Assembly (NCBI RefSeq): GCF_020782115.1
Contig: NZ_JAJGMW010000002.1
Span: 276,566 to 340,565, forward strand
Direction: 5' to 3'
Length of the DNA stretch: 64,000 nt
Source: Leeuwenhoekiella parthenopeia
GTDB taxonomy: Bacteria; Bacteroidota; Bacteroidia; Flavobacteriales; Flavobacteriaceae
Below, piece by piece: positions 55,837-64,000 of the stretch. The first letter of the stretch is position 1; every line of letters begins with the position of its first letter. Made by a program: the position numbers and the translations under genes. The notes below the pieces were generated by a model. That model had not been told where the DNA came from and searched no databases. It saw nothing but the letters and a program-made list of their open reading frames with translations.

Positions 55837-57054
55837 ATGCGTTGGTTCATTTTTATTTTGATCTACATTTTAGTAGATGTCTATGCGTTTCAGGCGATTA
55901 GAACTTTTTCTAAAAGCGCCGTTCTTTCCGTCATTTATGTTTTTATATCGCTAGCCTTTCTAGCTGCGTTTATCTATACACTTTCCACACTCGACCGCTC
56001 GAGGGGTATCGAAGTGCGTGAGATGTATATGCTGGGTTGGTTTCTGGCTTTTTTTGTGCCGAAATTGATACTGGTGCTGCTCATGTTTGGTGAAGATATC
56101 CTGCGATTGCTTGTTGCATCTTACAACCGCTTTTTTACAGAGCAGACCTCTTTTGAATTGCCATCCAGGCGAAAATTTATAAGCGCACTCGCTTTGGGTG
56201 TTGCGGCCATTCCGTTCGCGTCTTTAATATATGGGATGTACCGGGGCAAGTACCGCTATCGAGTATTGAGTTACAGCTTAGAATTTGAAGACCTGCCGGA
56301 AGCTTTTGAAGGATACCGTATTACTCAGATAAGTGATATTCACAGCGGAAGCTTTGACGATGCCGAAAAAATCATTTACGGTATTGATCTTATTAATGAG
56401 CAGAAAAGTGATGTCATTCTTTTTACAGGTGATTTGGTCAATAATTTTGCTCACGAGATGAAAGACTGGACGGGTCTTTTTTCAAAACTGAAAGCAAAGG
56501 ATGGGGTCTATTCGGTTTTGGGCAATCATGATTATGGCGATTATGCAGACTGGGAATCTCAGGCTGCCAAGACCGAAAACCTGAATACCCTTAATAAATT
56601 GCAGCGGGATATGGGTTGGAGGCTGCTGCTCAATGAACACGTTTTTTTAGAGCGGGGGAACTCACGTATTGCTCTTGTTGGTGTTGAAAACTGGGGTGCA
56701 GGGTTTAAGCAGGCCGGCGATATTGACAAAGCTTCAAACGGCTTAATGCCTCAAGATTTTAAAGTGGTAATGAGTCATGATCCTACCTATTGGTCAGAGC
56801 GACTTAAAAATGATCCTAATAATTACCAGTTAACCCTAAGCGGACATACCCATGGGATGCAGTTTGGTATTGAGATTCCGGGCTTTATTCGATGGAGTCC
56901 TGTACAGTACCGTTATGATAATTGGGCCGGAATCTATAAAGAAGCAGGAAAGGTTCTTAATGTAAATCGTGGTTTCGGATATTTAGGCTACCCCGGACGC
57001 GTGGGTATTTGGCCCGAGGTGACTGTTATAGAGCTGCGCAGACGATTAAAATAG
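55837..57054 (+). CDS. Membrane-anchored metallophosphoesterase with internal twin-arginine segment
   Basis: 405 residues. Three N-terminal membrane helices (about 3-22, 28-50, 65-88), then a loop with SRRKFISALALG (RR at 111-112) leading into a fourth hydrophobic segment (115-134). The catalytic domain (about 155-400) has the full calcineurin-like set: QISDIHSG, TGDLVNN, LGNHDYGD, MSHDPTYW, LSGHTHGMQFG. The last part resembles B. subtilis YkuE, a Tat-exported phosphoesterase, so the fourth segment looks like a Tat signal kept inside a membrane protein. The catalytic domain would then be periplasmic. Substrate unknown (YkuE-like enzymes have been tied to envelope phosphates). A lone gene, divergent from the glycosylasparaginase gene. 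Confidence 0.9.
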   Translation: MRWFIFILIYILVDVYAFQAIRTFSKSAVLSVIYVFISLAFLAAFIYTLSTLDRSRGIEVREMYMLGWFLAFFVPKLILVLLMFGEDILRLLVASYNRFFTEQTSFELPSRRKFISALALGVAAIPFASLIYGMYRGKYRYRVLSYSLEFEDLPEAFEGYRITQISDIHSGSFDDAEKIIYGIDLINEQKSDVILFTGDLVNNFAHEMKDWTGLFSKLKAKDGVYSVLGNHDYGDYADWESQAAKTENLNTLNKLQRDMGWRLLLNEHVFLERGNSRIALVGVENWGAGFKQAGDIDKASNGLMPQDFKVVMSHDPTYWSERLKNDPNNYQLTLSGHTHGMQFGIEIPGFIRWSPVQYRYDNWAGIYKEAGKVLNVNRGFGYLGYPGRVGIWPEVTVIELRRRLK

Positions 57055-57162
57055 GTAAGCTATTTCTTACTTGTAATAAATTCAAATCGTGTTAAAGTTC
57101 TACGAAAGAACTATTTATATCTTCTAAATGCATATTTTGGTTAGGTTCTAAACCTGACCCCT

Positions 57163-58617
57163 ATGAAGATTTTTAGAGTATTTTTCGTCTTAAATATTTT
57201 ATTATTTAACTGCGTTACACAGGCTCAGGTTGGTATTGGAACCACTGCTCCTGATCCCTCAGCATTGCTCGATATGCAATCTGAAACTCAGGGAATCCTA
57301 ACGCCGAGATTAACCACCGCTCAACGTCTTGCAATAGCAGCTCCTGCTACCGGTTTATTGGTTTATGATACCGATGAGTCTTCTTTTTACTACTACTTGG
57401 GTTCTGCATGGTCTCAACTTAAGGGGGCAATGGCTCGGGATAATTATATTCTGGTAAAAAGTGTAACTGATTTGCCCGCCGTATCCGGGGGTGTCATAAC
57501 GCTTGATGAAAACACTTATTATGAGATTAATGGTGTGATAAATCTGTCTGCATCAATAAATTTAAACGGTGCGTACATTTCGGGACTCGATGCTACTGAA
57601 GATGTATTAAGCTTTCCCGGAGGAACTATTTTTACGGGTAGTTCAGGGGGTAGTATTCGTAATGTTACGCTTACCGGTGCCAAAGCATTTGATATTACCG
57701 GCACCGGTGTAGAATCTATTTTACTTCAAAATACAGTAATTGCCGGAATGACCACCGGCGTGGGATCTATCTCAAATATAGGATTGTTCTTTGGAAATGT
57801 TGTGCAGTTTATTTCTAACAGCAATGGAATAACCTACGCTAATGTTGGGAACCTTTTGCTTAATAATCAGGCATGGTTTAGTTCAAATGCCGGCACATTT
57901 GAGAAACTAACCGGAACATTTGGCCTGGTTCAAAAAGTAAGTGGTTTTAGCACCGTTGCCGGTTCGGCCATAGCTTTTGATGTAAGTGCAAATCCTTCCG
58001 TGAGCAACGGCGTTATTTTGAGTACTGTTTTTTCGGGAACTTCTTCAAATCCTTATGTAAGTAAGTATACAACGGGGTCTTATACCGGATATAACTTCAC
58101 CAATGCGTGGACCATAAATTGTCCCGGTATTCCTGTGGAGTCAGACAACGTTGCAACCGGAAACGTGTACTATAACGGGACTATTACGACAGGTTTTCTC
58201 CAGACGGTAAATAATCAAAACGCCTTCAATCTTCAGGGAAATTCCAATTCAAATTCAACAACTGCGGTGAATTTGTTCCGAATGTCTTCGCCGCAAAATA
58301 ACCGGCTTACCTACATGGGGAAGAGAACGCGTACTTTTCAGGTAAATGCTTCGCTTTCTGTTCGGGGCAATGATAACGTGGGAAGCTTCTACGCTTTTTT
58401 TATCAGAAAGAACGGCACTACGACACTTACTGAAACCAATACCATTATGAGAGTAAATACAACTGCAGACGTGGTGAGTAATTCTATCTCGGGTACGGTT
58501 GAGCTTGCACCAAATGATTTTATAGAGATATGGGGGCAAAGACTGGTTACCAATACAGGCGGAGTTAATAGCGCTACAAATATTGTTGTGTTTTCGCTGA
58601 ATGTAAATATCAAATAA
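57163..58617 (+). CDS. Secreted tail-fibre/beta-helix-like protein of unknown function
   Basis: 484 residues with a signal peptide (cleaved after VTQA, before QVG). The module right after it (QVGIGTTAPDPSALLDMQSETQGILTP...) is a common start in flavobacterial exoproteins. The middle (about 110-360) is Asn/Gly/Ser/Thr-rich with repeated short strands, beta-helix-like. The final 110 residues (RTRTFQVNASLSVRG ... NDFIEIWGQRL ... FSLNVNIK) look like a jelly-roll tip domain as in phage fibres. No C-terminal type IX sorting domain is seen. It may be a trimeric surface or secreted fibre; no partner genes are adjacent. Confidence 0.65.
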   Translation: MKIFRVFFVLNILLFNCVTQAQVGIGTTAPDPSALLDMQSETQGILTPRLTTAQRLAIAAPATGLLVYDTDESSFYYYLGSAWSQLKGAMARDNYILVKSVTDLPAVSGGVITLDENTYYEINGVINLSASINLNGAYISGLDATEDVLSFPGGTIFTGSSGGSIRNVTLTGAKAFDITGTGVESILLQNTVIAGMTTGVGSISNIGLFFGNVVQFISNSNGITYANVGNLLLNNQAWFSSNAGTFEKLTGTFGLVQKVSGFSTVAGSAIAFDVSANPSVSNGVILSTVFSGTSSNPYVSKYTTGSYTGYNFTNAWTINCPGIPVESDNVATGNVYYNGTITTGFLQTVNNQNAFNLQGNSNSNSTTAVNLFRMSSPQNNRLTYMGKRTRTFQVNASLSVRGNDNVGSFYAFFIRKNGTTTLTETNTIMRVNTTADVVSNSISGTVELAPNDFIEIWGQRLVTNTGGVNSATNIVVFSLNVNIK

Positions 58618-58699
58618 GCGCCCCGCGTAATTAATATTTTCTTAAATCAATGGCAATTTGGCTTTTAACCTTATATTTAGGGCACTAAAGAGCGTGACT

Positions 58700-58996
58700 A
58701 TGTCAAAATTTGGAGCACTCATTGACCTTGATATTCCGGTTCTTCTTGATTTTTATACGGAATGGAATGAAGAATCGAATACTATGCACGCGGTAATGCG
58801 TGATGTAGCTGCAGCATTGGGAGATAAGGCTAAGGTTATCAAAATTGATATTGACAAAAATCCGGAGCTGGCCGAAGCTTTACGTATTAAAGGACTTCCT
58901 ACGCTTGTGATTTACAAAAAAGGCGAGATGAAGTGGCGCCAAAGCGGAGAGCAGGATGCTAACTCCCTGATTGCTATCGTACAAAAATTCATTTAA
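58700..58996 (+). CDS. Thioredoxin-fold protein lacking the CxxC active site
   Basis: 98 residues from ATG 58700; an upstream ATG at 58658 would add 14 residues not seen in the family. The thioredoxin fold is clear: VLLDFYTEWNEESNTMHAVM in place of the active-site helix, KVIKIDIDKNPELAEALRIKGLPTLVIYKKGEMKWRQSG with the cis-Pro loop (GLPT). Where thioredoxin has WCGPCK, this has WNEESN (22-27), so no disulfide chemistry is possible. It may be a structural or chaperone-like relative. The 3' end overlaps the convergent deacetylase gene by 8 bases. Confidence 0.88.
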   Translation: MSKFGALIDLDIPVLLDFYTEWNEESNTMHAVMRDVAAALGDKAKVIKIDIDKNPELAEALRIKGLPTLVIYKKGEMKWRQSGEQDANSLIAIVQKFI

Positions 58997-59645
58997 GCGG
59001 GGCAAACGTATACCCCAGGCTGCTAAAATGCTCCAAAACCCGGGTTAGTGCAGCTTTCATATTTTTTTCTGCTTTTAAACTGTCGTGAAACACCAGGATG
59101 CTTCCGGGCTCTGCATTATTTATAATATTTAGGGCACATTGCTCAGGCGAAATTGTTGCGTCCCAGTCGTATGCAATGGCATCATACATAATTATTTGAT
59201 GCCCTAATTTCTTCAGCCTTTTGGCCTGCCCGCGTTTGATCTTGCCATAAGGCGGCCGGAAGAGCTTGTTGTGAATACCGGCTTGCTCCAGCAGGGCTTC
59301 GGTCTTCGTGGTGTTTTGCAGATAAACATCCTCTTTAGTACTCCAGCCTTTTAAATGATTAAAAGTGTGGTTGCCTATGCTGTTTCCGCTTTTAAGCAGT
59401 TGTTCAAAGATTTCTGGATGTTTTGTAATGTTTTCGCCAATGCAAAAAAACGTTGCCTTTGCATTATAACTTTTAAGGGTTTCAAGTACCCAGGGTGTCA
59501 CCTCCGGGATGGGGCCGTCGTCAAAAGTGAGGTACAGCCTTTTAGTTTCCGGGTTGTCTTTTTGATCCCAGACATAACCCGGGTAAAGACGCTTAAGCCA
59601 CTTAGGCGTCTTTACGGGTAAGTCTATTTTAAAAAGTTTACTCAA
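58989..59645 (-). CDS. Polysaccharide deacetylase family protein (NodB-like)
   Basis: 218 residues. NodB motifs: LTFDDGPIPE (catalytic Asp pair), GNHTFNHLKG (two metal His), RPPYGK and a final ILVFHDS (His). No signal peptide, so it may act at the cytosolic face or need another route. Its start overlaps the 3' end of the DUF2723 gene by 8 bases, so the two are cotranslated. It probably removes N-acetyl groups from an envelope sugar; possible targets include peptidoglycan or a lipid-linked glycan. Confidence 0.9.
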   Translation of the reverse strand: MSKLFKIDLPVKTPKWLKRLYPGYVWDQKDNPETKRLYLTFDDGPIPEVTPWVLETLKSYNAKATFFCIGENITKHPEIFEQLLKSGNSIGNHTFNHLKGWSTKEDVYLQNTTKTEALLEQAGIHNKLFRPPYGKIKRGQAKRLKKLGHQIIMYDAIAYDWDATISPEQCALNIINNAEPGSILVFHDSLKAEKNMKAALTRVLEHFSSLGYTFAPLK

Positions 59646-62600
59646 GCGTATCTGTTTCTGCCGGAATTGCTAAAGACGTATCTCGTGTAGGCTCTACAGA
59701 AGGAGCAGTCTCCGGTTCGGTCTCATCTTCCCCGTAAAACTGGCTAAACTTACGCAGATACGTATTGAATTCGCGTGCCTTCTCCGGTAAAATCTCCTGA
59801 TCCTGATTGATGATCAGCAGATCGACCAGACTGCGGTAGCGCTCGATATCGGTAATGATATCCTGTGCATACTGATACTGTCTGTTAAGATCGAGCGTGC
59901 TCCAGTAATCGAGTTTTTCCTGATATTTTTTGGCCACCTGATTCCACAATTCACGGGCGCGTTCCTGTTCGCCAACCTCGTAGTAACCGTTTACATAAGG
60001 TTCGAGTAAGGTGTAGTACTCAAAAATATCTACCGGCATTTTTTCCATGGCCAGATCGAGCACATTTTTGGCTTTGTCGAGTTGCCCCTCAGCTATCAGT
60101 TTTTCGATAAGGCGGGCGAGATTACCGCGATAGGTAATTCCATTTCTGCGGGTTTCGGTGTCGTGGTAAATATCGGGATCACCGCTATTGCCCCAATACC
60201 AGTTCATCGCGATATCATAGAATTTTTCGGTATCAATACGTCCCATATCATAAGGCGCCTGCGGATCTATAGGTGTTTGAATCGGCACTAGCTTGTAGCA
60301 AACGCCATCCAGCTGCAGGTAATCTTTCATCCACAAATAGTCGTCATCCCCAAAGCTTCCGCCCGTAAAATAAATAGGACGCTCCCAGTTGTTGTTTGCA
60401 ATCACATCAAGCATCAGCAGGCGATTTTTGTAAAGCCAGGTATCTTTTATTTCAATAACGATATCCGAAACAATAAGATCTGCATCTTTTTGCGGTACGA
60501 TGCCCTTAGCGATAACGGTGTTTTTGTCTACGGGTATCCTTACAAATTTAGTAGGGAAGGTGTGGACCATGGTTCCGCTTTGCAACTCGCTCATAGTTCT
60601 TGGGTCGTCGCTGGCAATCCAGTTCATCCAGGTCTTGATGTCGAGGGTGTCATTGGGTCTCAATTCATTATAAATGACTGCATCCCGGTTACCCGCGACA
60701 TACTTGTCGTGAGTAAGTTGTGATGGGATGGGGTCGCTTTCGTACGCCTTGCGCTTCATATCATCGATATACCAGGCCGTCTGGAAGAGGCTGGTGTTTA
60801 CAATGCGCACATCGCGGCGATAGCCTTCAATTTCCTGTACATACCATAGCGCGAAGGTGTCATTATCCCCAATGGTAAATAAAATAGCATTTTCATCACA
60901 ACTGTCCAGGTACATCTTGGCCATTGCGAGTGCAGTTTTACGCCCGGAGCGGTCATGGTCGTCCCAGTTCTGAGCAGCCAGTATGACGGGGGCTGCCAGC
61001 AGGCAGAATACGGTAACTATGGGTAGCACTACTTTAGAACTCACCTTTTCTTTAAGCAAATCATAAAGCGCATAAACACCAAAGCCAATCCACATCGCAA
61101 ACACGTAGAATGATCCTACCAGTGCATAGTCCCGCTCGCGCGGTTCAAAGGCACGCTCATTAAGGTAAATCTTTAAGGCGATCCCTGTAAACAGGAAAAG
61201 AACCAGAAGTACCCAGAAGCTTTTTTTGTCTTTACTGGCCTGAAAAACCAGGCCTAAGAGACCTAAAATAAGAGGTAGGAAGAAATAAGTATTTCGGGCT
61301 TTGTTGTCCAGTGCATCAGTAGGCAAACTGTCCTGAGGCCCCAGGCGGGCTTCATCAACAAAAGGGATTCCACTGAGCCAGTTGCCGTGTATGTCATCGT
61401 ATTTCCCCTGAATATCGTCCTGACGCCCGGTGAAATTCCACATAAAATAGCGCCAGTACATATAGCCAAACTGAAAGTCAAACATATAGGCCAGATTGTC
61501 CCCAAATGATGGCGGTTCTACATCAACATACTGTCGTATACGCATCAGGAAAGACTGAAACCCTTCGTTATCAATACGCCCCTGAGCATAATCTGATTTA
61601 AACTGGGCAACGGCCTGCTGCAACTCCTGATTGTCTGCATATTCAGGTTTTACCTGAAAATCAAGCGGACCGGTAAATTGCATATAATTTGCAATATGAT
61701 CGGTACTCCACATACGGGGTAAAAATACTTTATGACGGTCTTCAGAATTCTGAACGGCGTTTTTCCATTCGTTTACGATAATGTACTTGCCGCTTTCTTC
61801 ATCTTTTTCGTAATTGGGCTTGCCGTCTACATAGGGATTCTGTGCATCGAGTCCGCCAAAAATCTCGGTAAACTGTGGGCCGTAGAATAAGTGGGTTTCG
61901 GGGTATTGCTCGCGGTTGTAATAGGCGAGAAGCTCCCGGGCGTTATTCGGGTTGTTTTCGTTGATGGTAGTTCCTGCGTTAGCGCGTATGGGAAGCATCA
62001 GCCAGCTCGAAAATCCTATAAAAATAAACAGGATCGAAAGGATTAGGGTGTTGAGCTGGTAATACGATTTTTTACGGGTGTATTTAAGCAGAAAATAAAA
62101 AATGGCAATAAATACAAGGCCGGCGATAATGGTCCCGCTGTTAAACGGAAGTCCGATTGTGTTTACAAAAAATACTTCGGCATAGCCGAAAAAGCTAAGC
62201 GTGTAGGGTAGTAGAAACTTGAATATAAACATCAGGATGGCTACCACAATCACATTGGCCAGAATGAAATTCTTAACCGTGATTTTCTTATAGTTTTTAA
62301 AGAAATATAAAAATCCGATTGCCGGAATGGTGAGCAAAGCCATAAAATGAACCCCAAAAGAGAGACCAATGATAAAGCAGATAAGCATCAGCCAGCGGTT
62401 GCCACGGGGTTTAAACATATCCCGTTCCCAAAGCAGTGCTATATAAAATAAAGCCGAAAGCATAAACATCGCCATCGCATATACTTCAGCCTCTACGGCA
62501 TTGAACCAGAAACTGTCTGTAAATGCAAATGCTAACGAGCCTGTAAAAGAGGCTGCAATAACAGCCATTTGATCTGTGGTGGTTAAAGTCTCTTTATTGC

Positions 62601-62925
62601 GCTTCAGTAATTTGCGTACTAATAAAGAGATTGACCAGAACATGAAGAGTATGGTAAATGCCGAAGCCAGGCACGACATAAAGTTGACACACAGGGCAAT
62701 ATAGGTGGTGTCGGGAGCGAATACAGAGAAAAAAGCACCCAGCATCTGGTATAGCGGCGCTCCGGGAGGGTGGCCTATCTCTAGCTTGGATGAAGTGGAT
62801 ATGTATTCCCCGGCATCCCAGAAACTGGCAGTAGGTTCAACAGTGAGTGCATAACAAATAAGGGCTATTGCAAAGGCAAGCCAGCCAAAAATTTTATTGT
62901 ACTTCGGGAAATTGAAGTGTGTCAT
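59638..62925 (-). CDS. DUF2723 multi-pass membrane protein (glycosyltransferase-like, GT-C type)
   Basis: 1095 residues. The N-terminal third has about nine to ten membrane helices, beginning with TVEPTASFWDAGEYI and HPPGAPLYQM, which are the DUF2723 signature. A further TM block (about 535-660) follows, then a soluble C-terminal half with FTIGDNDTFALWYVQEIEGYRRDVRIVN (about 690-720) and TPR-like helices (about 940-1050). It resembles protein mannosyltransferase-like GT-C enzymes, with the Asp of FWDAGEY as likely catalytic residue, and may transfer a lipid-linked sugar to surface proteins. The overlapping deacetylase gene supports a sugar-linked role. The substrate is not known. Confidence 0.9.
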   Translation of the reverse strand: MTHFNFPKYNKIFGWLAFAIALICYALTVEPTASFWDAGEYISTSSKLEIGHPPGAPLYQMLGAFFSVFAPDTTYIALCVNFMSCLASAFTILFMFWSISLLVRKLLKRNKETLTTTDQMAVIAASFTGSLAFAFTDSFWFNAVEAEVYAMAMFMLSALFYIALLWERDMFKPRGNRWLMLICFIIGLSFGVHFMALLTIPAIGFLYFFKNYKKITVKNFILANVIVVAILMFIFKFLLPYTLSFFGYAEVFFVNTIGLPFNSGTIIAGLVFIAIFYFLLKYTRKKSYYQLNTLILSILFIFIGFSSWLMLPIRANAGTTINENNPNNARELLAYYNREQYPETHLFYGPQFTEIFGGLDAQNPYVDGKPNYEKDEESGKYIIVNEWKNAVQNSEDRHKVFLPRMWSTDHIANYMQFTGPLDFQVKPEYADNQELQQAVAQFKSDYAQGRIDNEGFQSFLMRIRQYVDVEPPSFGDNLAYMFDFQFGYMYWRYFMWNFTGRQDDIQGKYDDIHGNWLSGIPFVDEARLGPQDSLPTDALDNKARNTYFFLPLILGLLGLVFQASKDKKSFWVLLVLFLFTGIALKIYLNERAFEPRERDYALVGSFYVFAMWIGFGVYALYDLLKEKVSSKVVLPIVTVFCLLAAPVILAAQNWDDHDRSGRKTALAMAKMYLDSCDENAILFTIGDNDTFALWYVQEIEGYRRDVRIVNTSLFQTAWYIDDMKRKAYESDPIPSQLTHDKYVAGNRDAVIYNELRPNDTLDIKTWMNWIASDDPRTMSELQSGTMVHTFPTKFVRIPVDKNTVIAKGIVPQKDADLIVSDIVIEIKDTWLYKNRLLMLDVIANNNWERPIYFTGGSFGDDDYLWMKDYLQLDGVCYKLVPIQTPIDPQAPYDMGRIDTEKFYDIAMNWYWGNSGDPDIYHDTETRRNGITYRGNLARLIEKLIAEGQLDKAKNVLDLAMEKMPVDIFEYYTLLEPYVNGYYEVGEQERARELWNQVAKKYQEKLDYWSTLDLNRQYQYAQDIITDIERYRSLVDLLIINQDQEILPEKAREFNTYLRKFSQFYGEDETEPETAPSVEPTRDTSLAIPAETDTLE

Positions 62926-63088
62926 AAGGCAAATTTAACGAGCAGCGAATTTATGAATTAATACGCTAATGGTTTTCCTTTTATTTGAGCAATACGTTTT
63001 TAGAGTCTCCTTTAGCGGTAAGGCAGCAATGGGCTAACGCGGTAAATGCCCGAAAATTTCAGGAAACCTAATTTTTCTGAAAAAATTG

Positions 63089-63119
63089 TTTGGTGAACTC
63101 AAAGTTTGTTTTAAATTTG
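63089..63119 (+). promoter_or_regulatory. Promoter of tRNA-Gln
   Basis: TTTG (63089-63092), 19 bases, TAAATTTG (63112-63119), a full consensus, about 43 bases upstream of the tRNA. Confidence 0.7.
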
Positions 63120-63162
63120 CAGCCGCATTCGCAAGTCAGGTGATTGTAAGAATACAGGTCAA

Positions 63163-63235
63163 TGGCCTATGGTGTAACTGGCAACACGTCTGGTTTTGGT
63201 CCAGAAGAGTCTAGGTTCGAGCCCTAGTAGGCCAA
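63163..63235 (+). tRNA. tRNA-Gln (anticodon TTG)
   Basis: 73 nt. Acceptor TGGCCTA / TAGGCCA pairs fully; anticodon stem TCTGG / CCAGA around loop TTTTGGT, giving anticodon TTG for CAA (and CAG by wobble). D-loop and T-loop (GGTTCGAGCCC) are standard. CCA is not encoded. A terminator follows directly. Confidence 0.96.
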
Positions 63236-63236
63236 C

Positions 63237-63270
63237 AAAAAAATCCGAACAGAACTGTTCGGATTTTTTT
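63237..63270 (+). terminator. Rho-independent terminator after tRNA-Gln
   Basis: Long perfect stem AAATCCGAACAG / CTGTTCGGATTT with an AA loop and flanking A and T runs. Confidence 0.92.
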
Positions 63271-63338
63271 ATGGGATTAAATGATCTCGATGTGTTTTAA
63301 ACCGAGCCCTTTTTTAGGATCAATCCTAATTGTTGTGT

Positions 63339-64000
63339 TTAAGCAAAAATTGTAGTTAATCTGTATAGAAAGAATTCTATGTTTTTTACTCCTCTAAATT
63401 GGCTTCTAAATGCTTTGATCTTTGCATTGAAGGACTCAGCTGAAGCGTTAGTACTTCTGTTTATAAAGTAATTGAGTATTGATCTATAATTAATGTTTAT
63501 GGTATTAGCAATGGTATTGAATGCCTTAAATCCTGTGTTCTCTACATCTTTATACCAATGAGCCAGTTTTGTATAAGCCACTTCTACTGATTTTGCTTTG
63601 TTGAATATATCCCTAAGTCTTTGTGTGAGCTTAAATGCCAACTTTATATCTGGATAGTGCTCGAAGAGTATTTTACTTCGCTGGTATTGGTTTTCTGTCC
63701 AATTTGAAGGTGCTTTATAGAGCAGATAACGGCTCCTGGCTAATAACTGTTTTTTGGTATCCCCATTGTCAAAGGTTTTGGGAGTAAAACTTTTCTGCTT
63801 TAACCGGGCTTGTTTAATTTGTTCGTTCTCCATATCTATAGCATCCCATCGGTGTTTGATCCTTATATCCTGTAAGGCTTCCAGTGCCAGTTTCTGTACA
63901 TGGAATCGGTCTGTAACCTGTATTGCTTTTGGGAAACATTTTCTTGCAATGGTCTTCATTGAATTAGCCATATCCAAAGTGATTTCTTTGACTTTGGCTC
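63339..64000 (-). mobile_element. ISL3-type (ISAon1-like) transposase gene, 5' end cut by the window edge
   Basis: The minus-strand frame is open to the right edge; 220 C-terminal residues are visible. All three acidic residues of a DDE transposase can be placed: ITLDMANSMK (Asp), QVTDRFHVQKLALEAL (Asp) and ASAESFNAKIKAF (Glu). The end of the protein follows the ISL3-family pattern (helices with RLRDIFNKAKS and WYKDVENTGFKAFNTIANTI). The N-terminal zinc-finger region lies to the right. The IS end should be between the tRNA-Gln terminator (63270) and 63339, but the inverted repeat and target duplication cannot be named with only one end. Confidence 0.88.

Overview
The window comes from a member of the Bacteroidota, almost certainly a marine-type Flavobacteriaceae; the genus cannot be fixed from the sequence alone. 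The signs are SusC/SusD pairs, TonB-dependent receptors, lipoprotein signals ending in Cys, DUF2723, DUF3667 and DUF5686 proteins, an ISL3-type transposase, almost no Shine-Dalgarno sites, and promoters of the Bacteroidota form TTTG-N18..23-TAnnTTTG. It reads as ordinary chromosomal backbone with small accessory patches. No phage, plasmid, CRISPR array or defence island is visible.

Layout. 1-2.2 kb: the 3' end of a TonB receptor gene plus a beta-helix lipoprotein. 2.3-4.1 kb: aspS, carrying a small palindromic repeat read in frame. 4.2-6.7 kb: a GMC oxidoreductase and its Tat-signal small subunit. 6.9-13.6 kb: a tetR-tolC-adaptor-RND efflux operon. 13.7-15.5 kb: a polyprenyl diphosphate synthase and two small proteins. 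15.7-19.8 kb: sucA-sucB. 19.9-24.8 kb: a CBM9-like protein, a small conserved protein and polA. 24.9-29.5 kb: a susC-susD pair. 29.9-35.4 kb: a DUF3667 protein and the translation cluster rplM-rpsI-rpsB-tsf-pyrH-frr. 35.5-41.7 kb: DUF5686, an RND-superfamily exporter and asnS. 41.8-46.8 kb: a lipoprotein, a membrane protein / histidine kinase / response regulator set, rpoN and a membrane protein. 46.8-53.2 kb (minus): a PorT-like barrel, an ExbB/ExbD-type motor operon, tRNA-Ser and an asparaginase / acyltransferase / TatD operon. 53.3-55.7 kb: a retropepsin-like protease, a non-coding array of about 128-bp tandem repeats and a glycosylasparaginase. 55.8-63 kb: a membrane metallophosphoesterase, a tail-fibre-like secreted protein, a cysteine-free thioredoxin, a polysaccharide deacetylase and a DUF2723 membrane protein. 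63.1-64 kb: tRNA-Gln and a transposase gene cut by the window edge.

Most genes do housekeeping work (TCA cycle, tRNA charging, translation, replication and repair, isoprenoids) or envelope work (TonB-linked uptake, efflux, motor complex, lipids and glycans). The items most worth a second look are the 128-bp repeat array, the repeat-derived peptide inside AspRS, the metallophosphoesterase with an internal twin-arginine transmembrane segment, the ExbD with a CxxC insert, and the possible clamp-binding motif in Pol I. No convincing new multi-gene system was found; the repeat array is the best candidate for undescribed biology.
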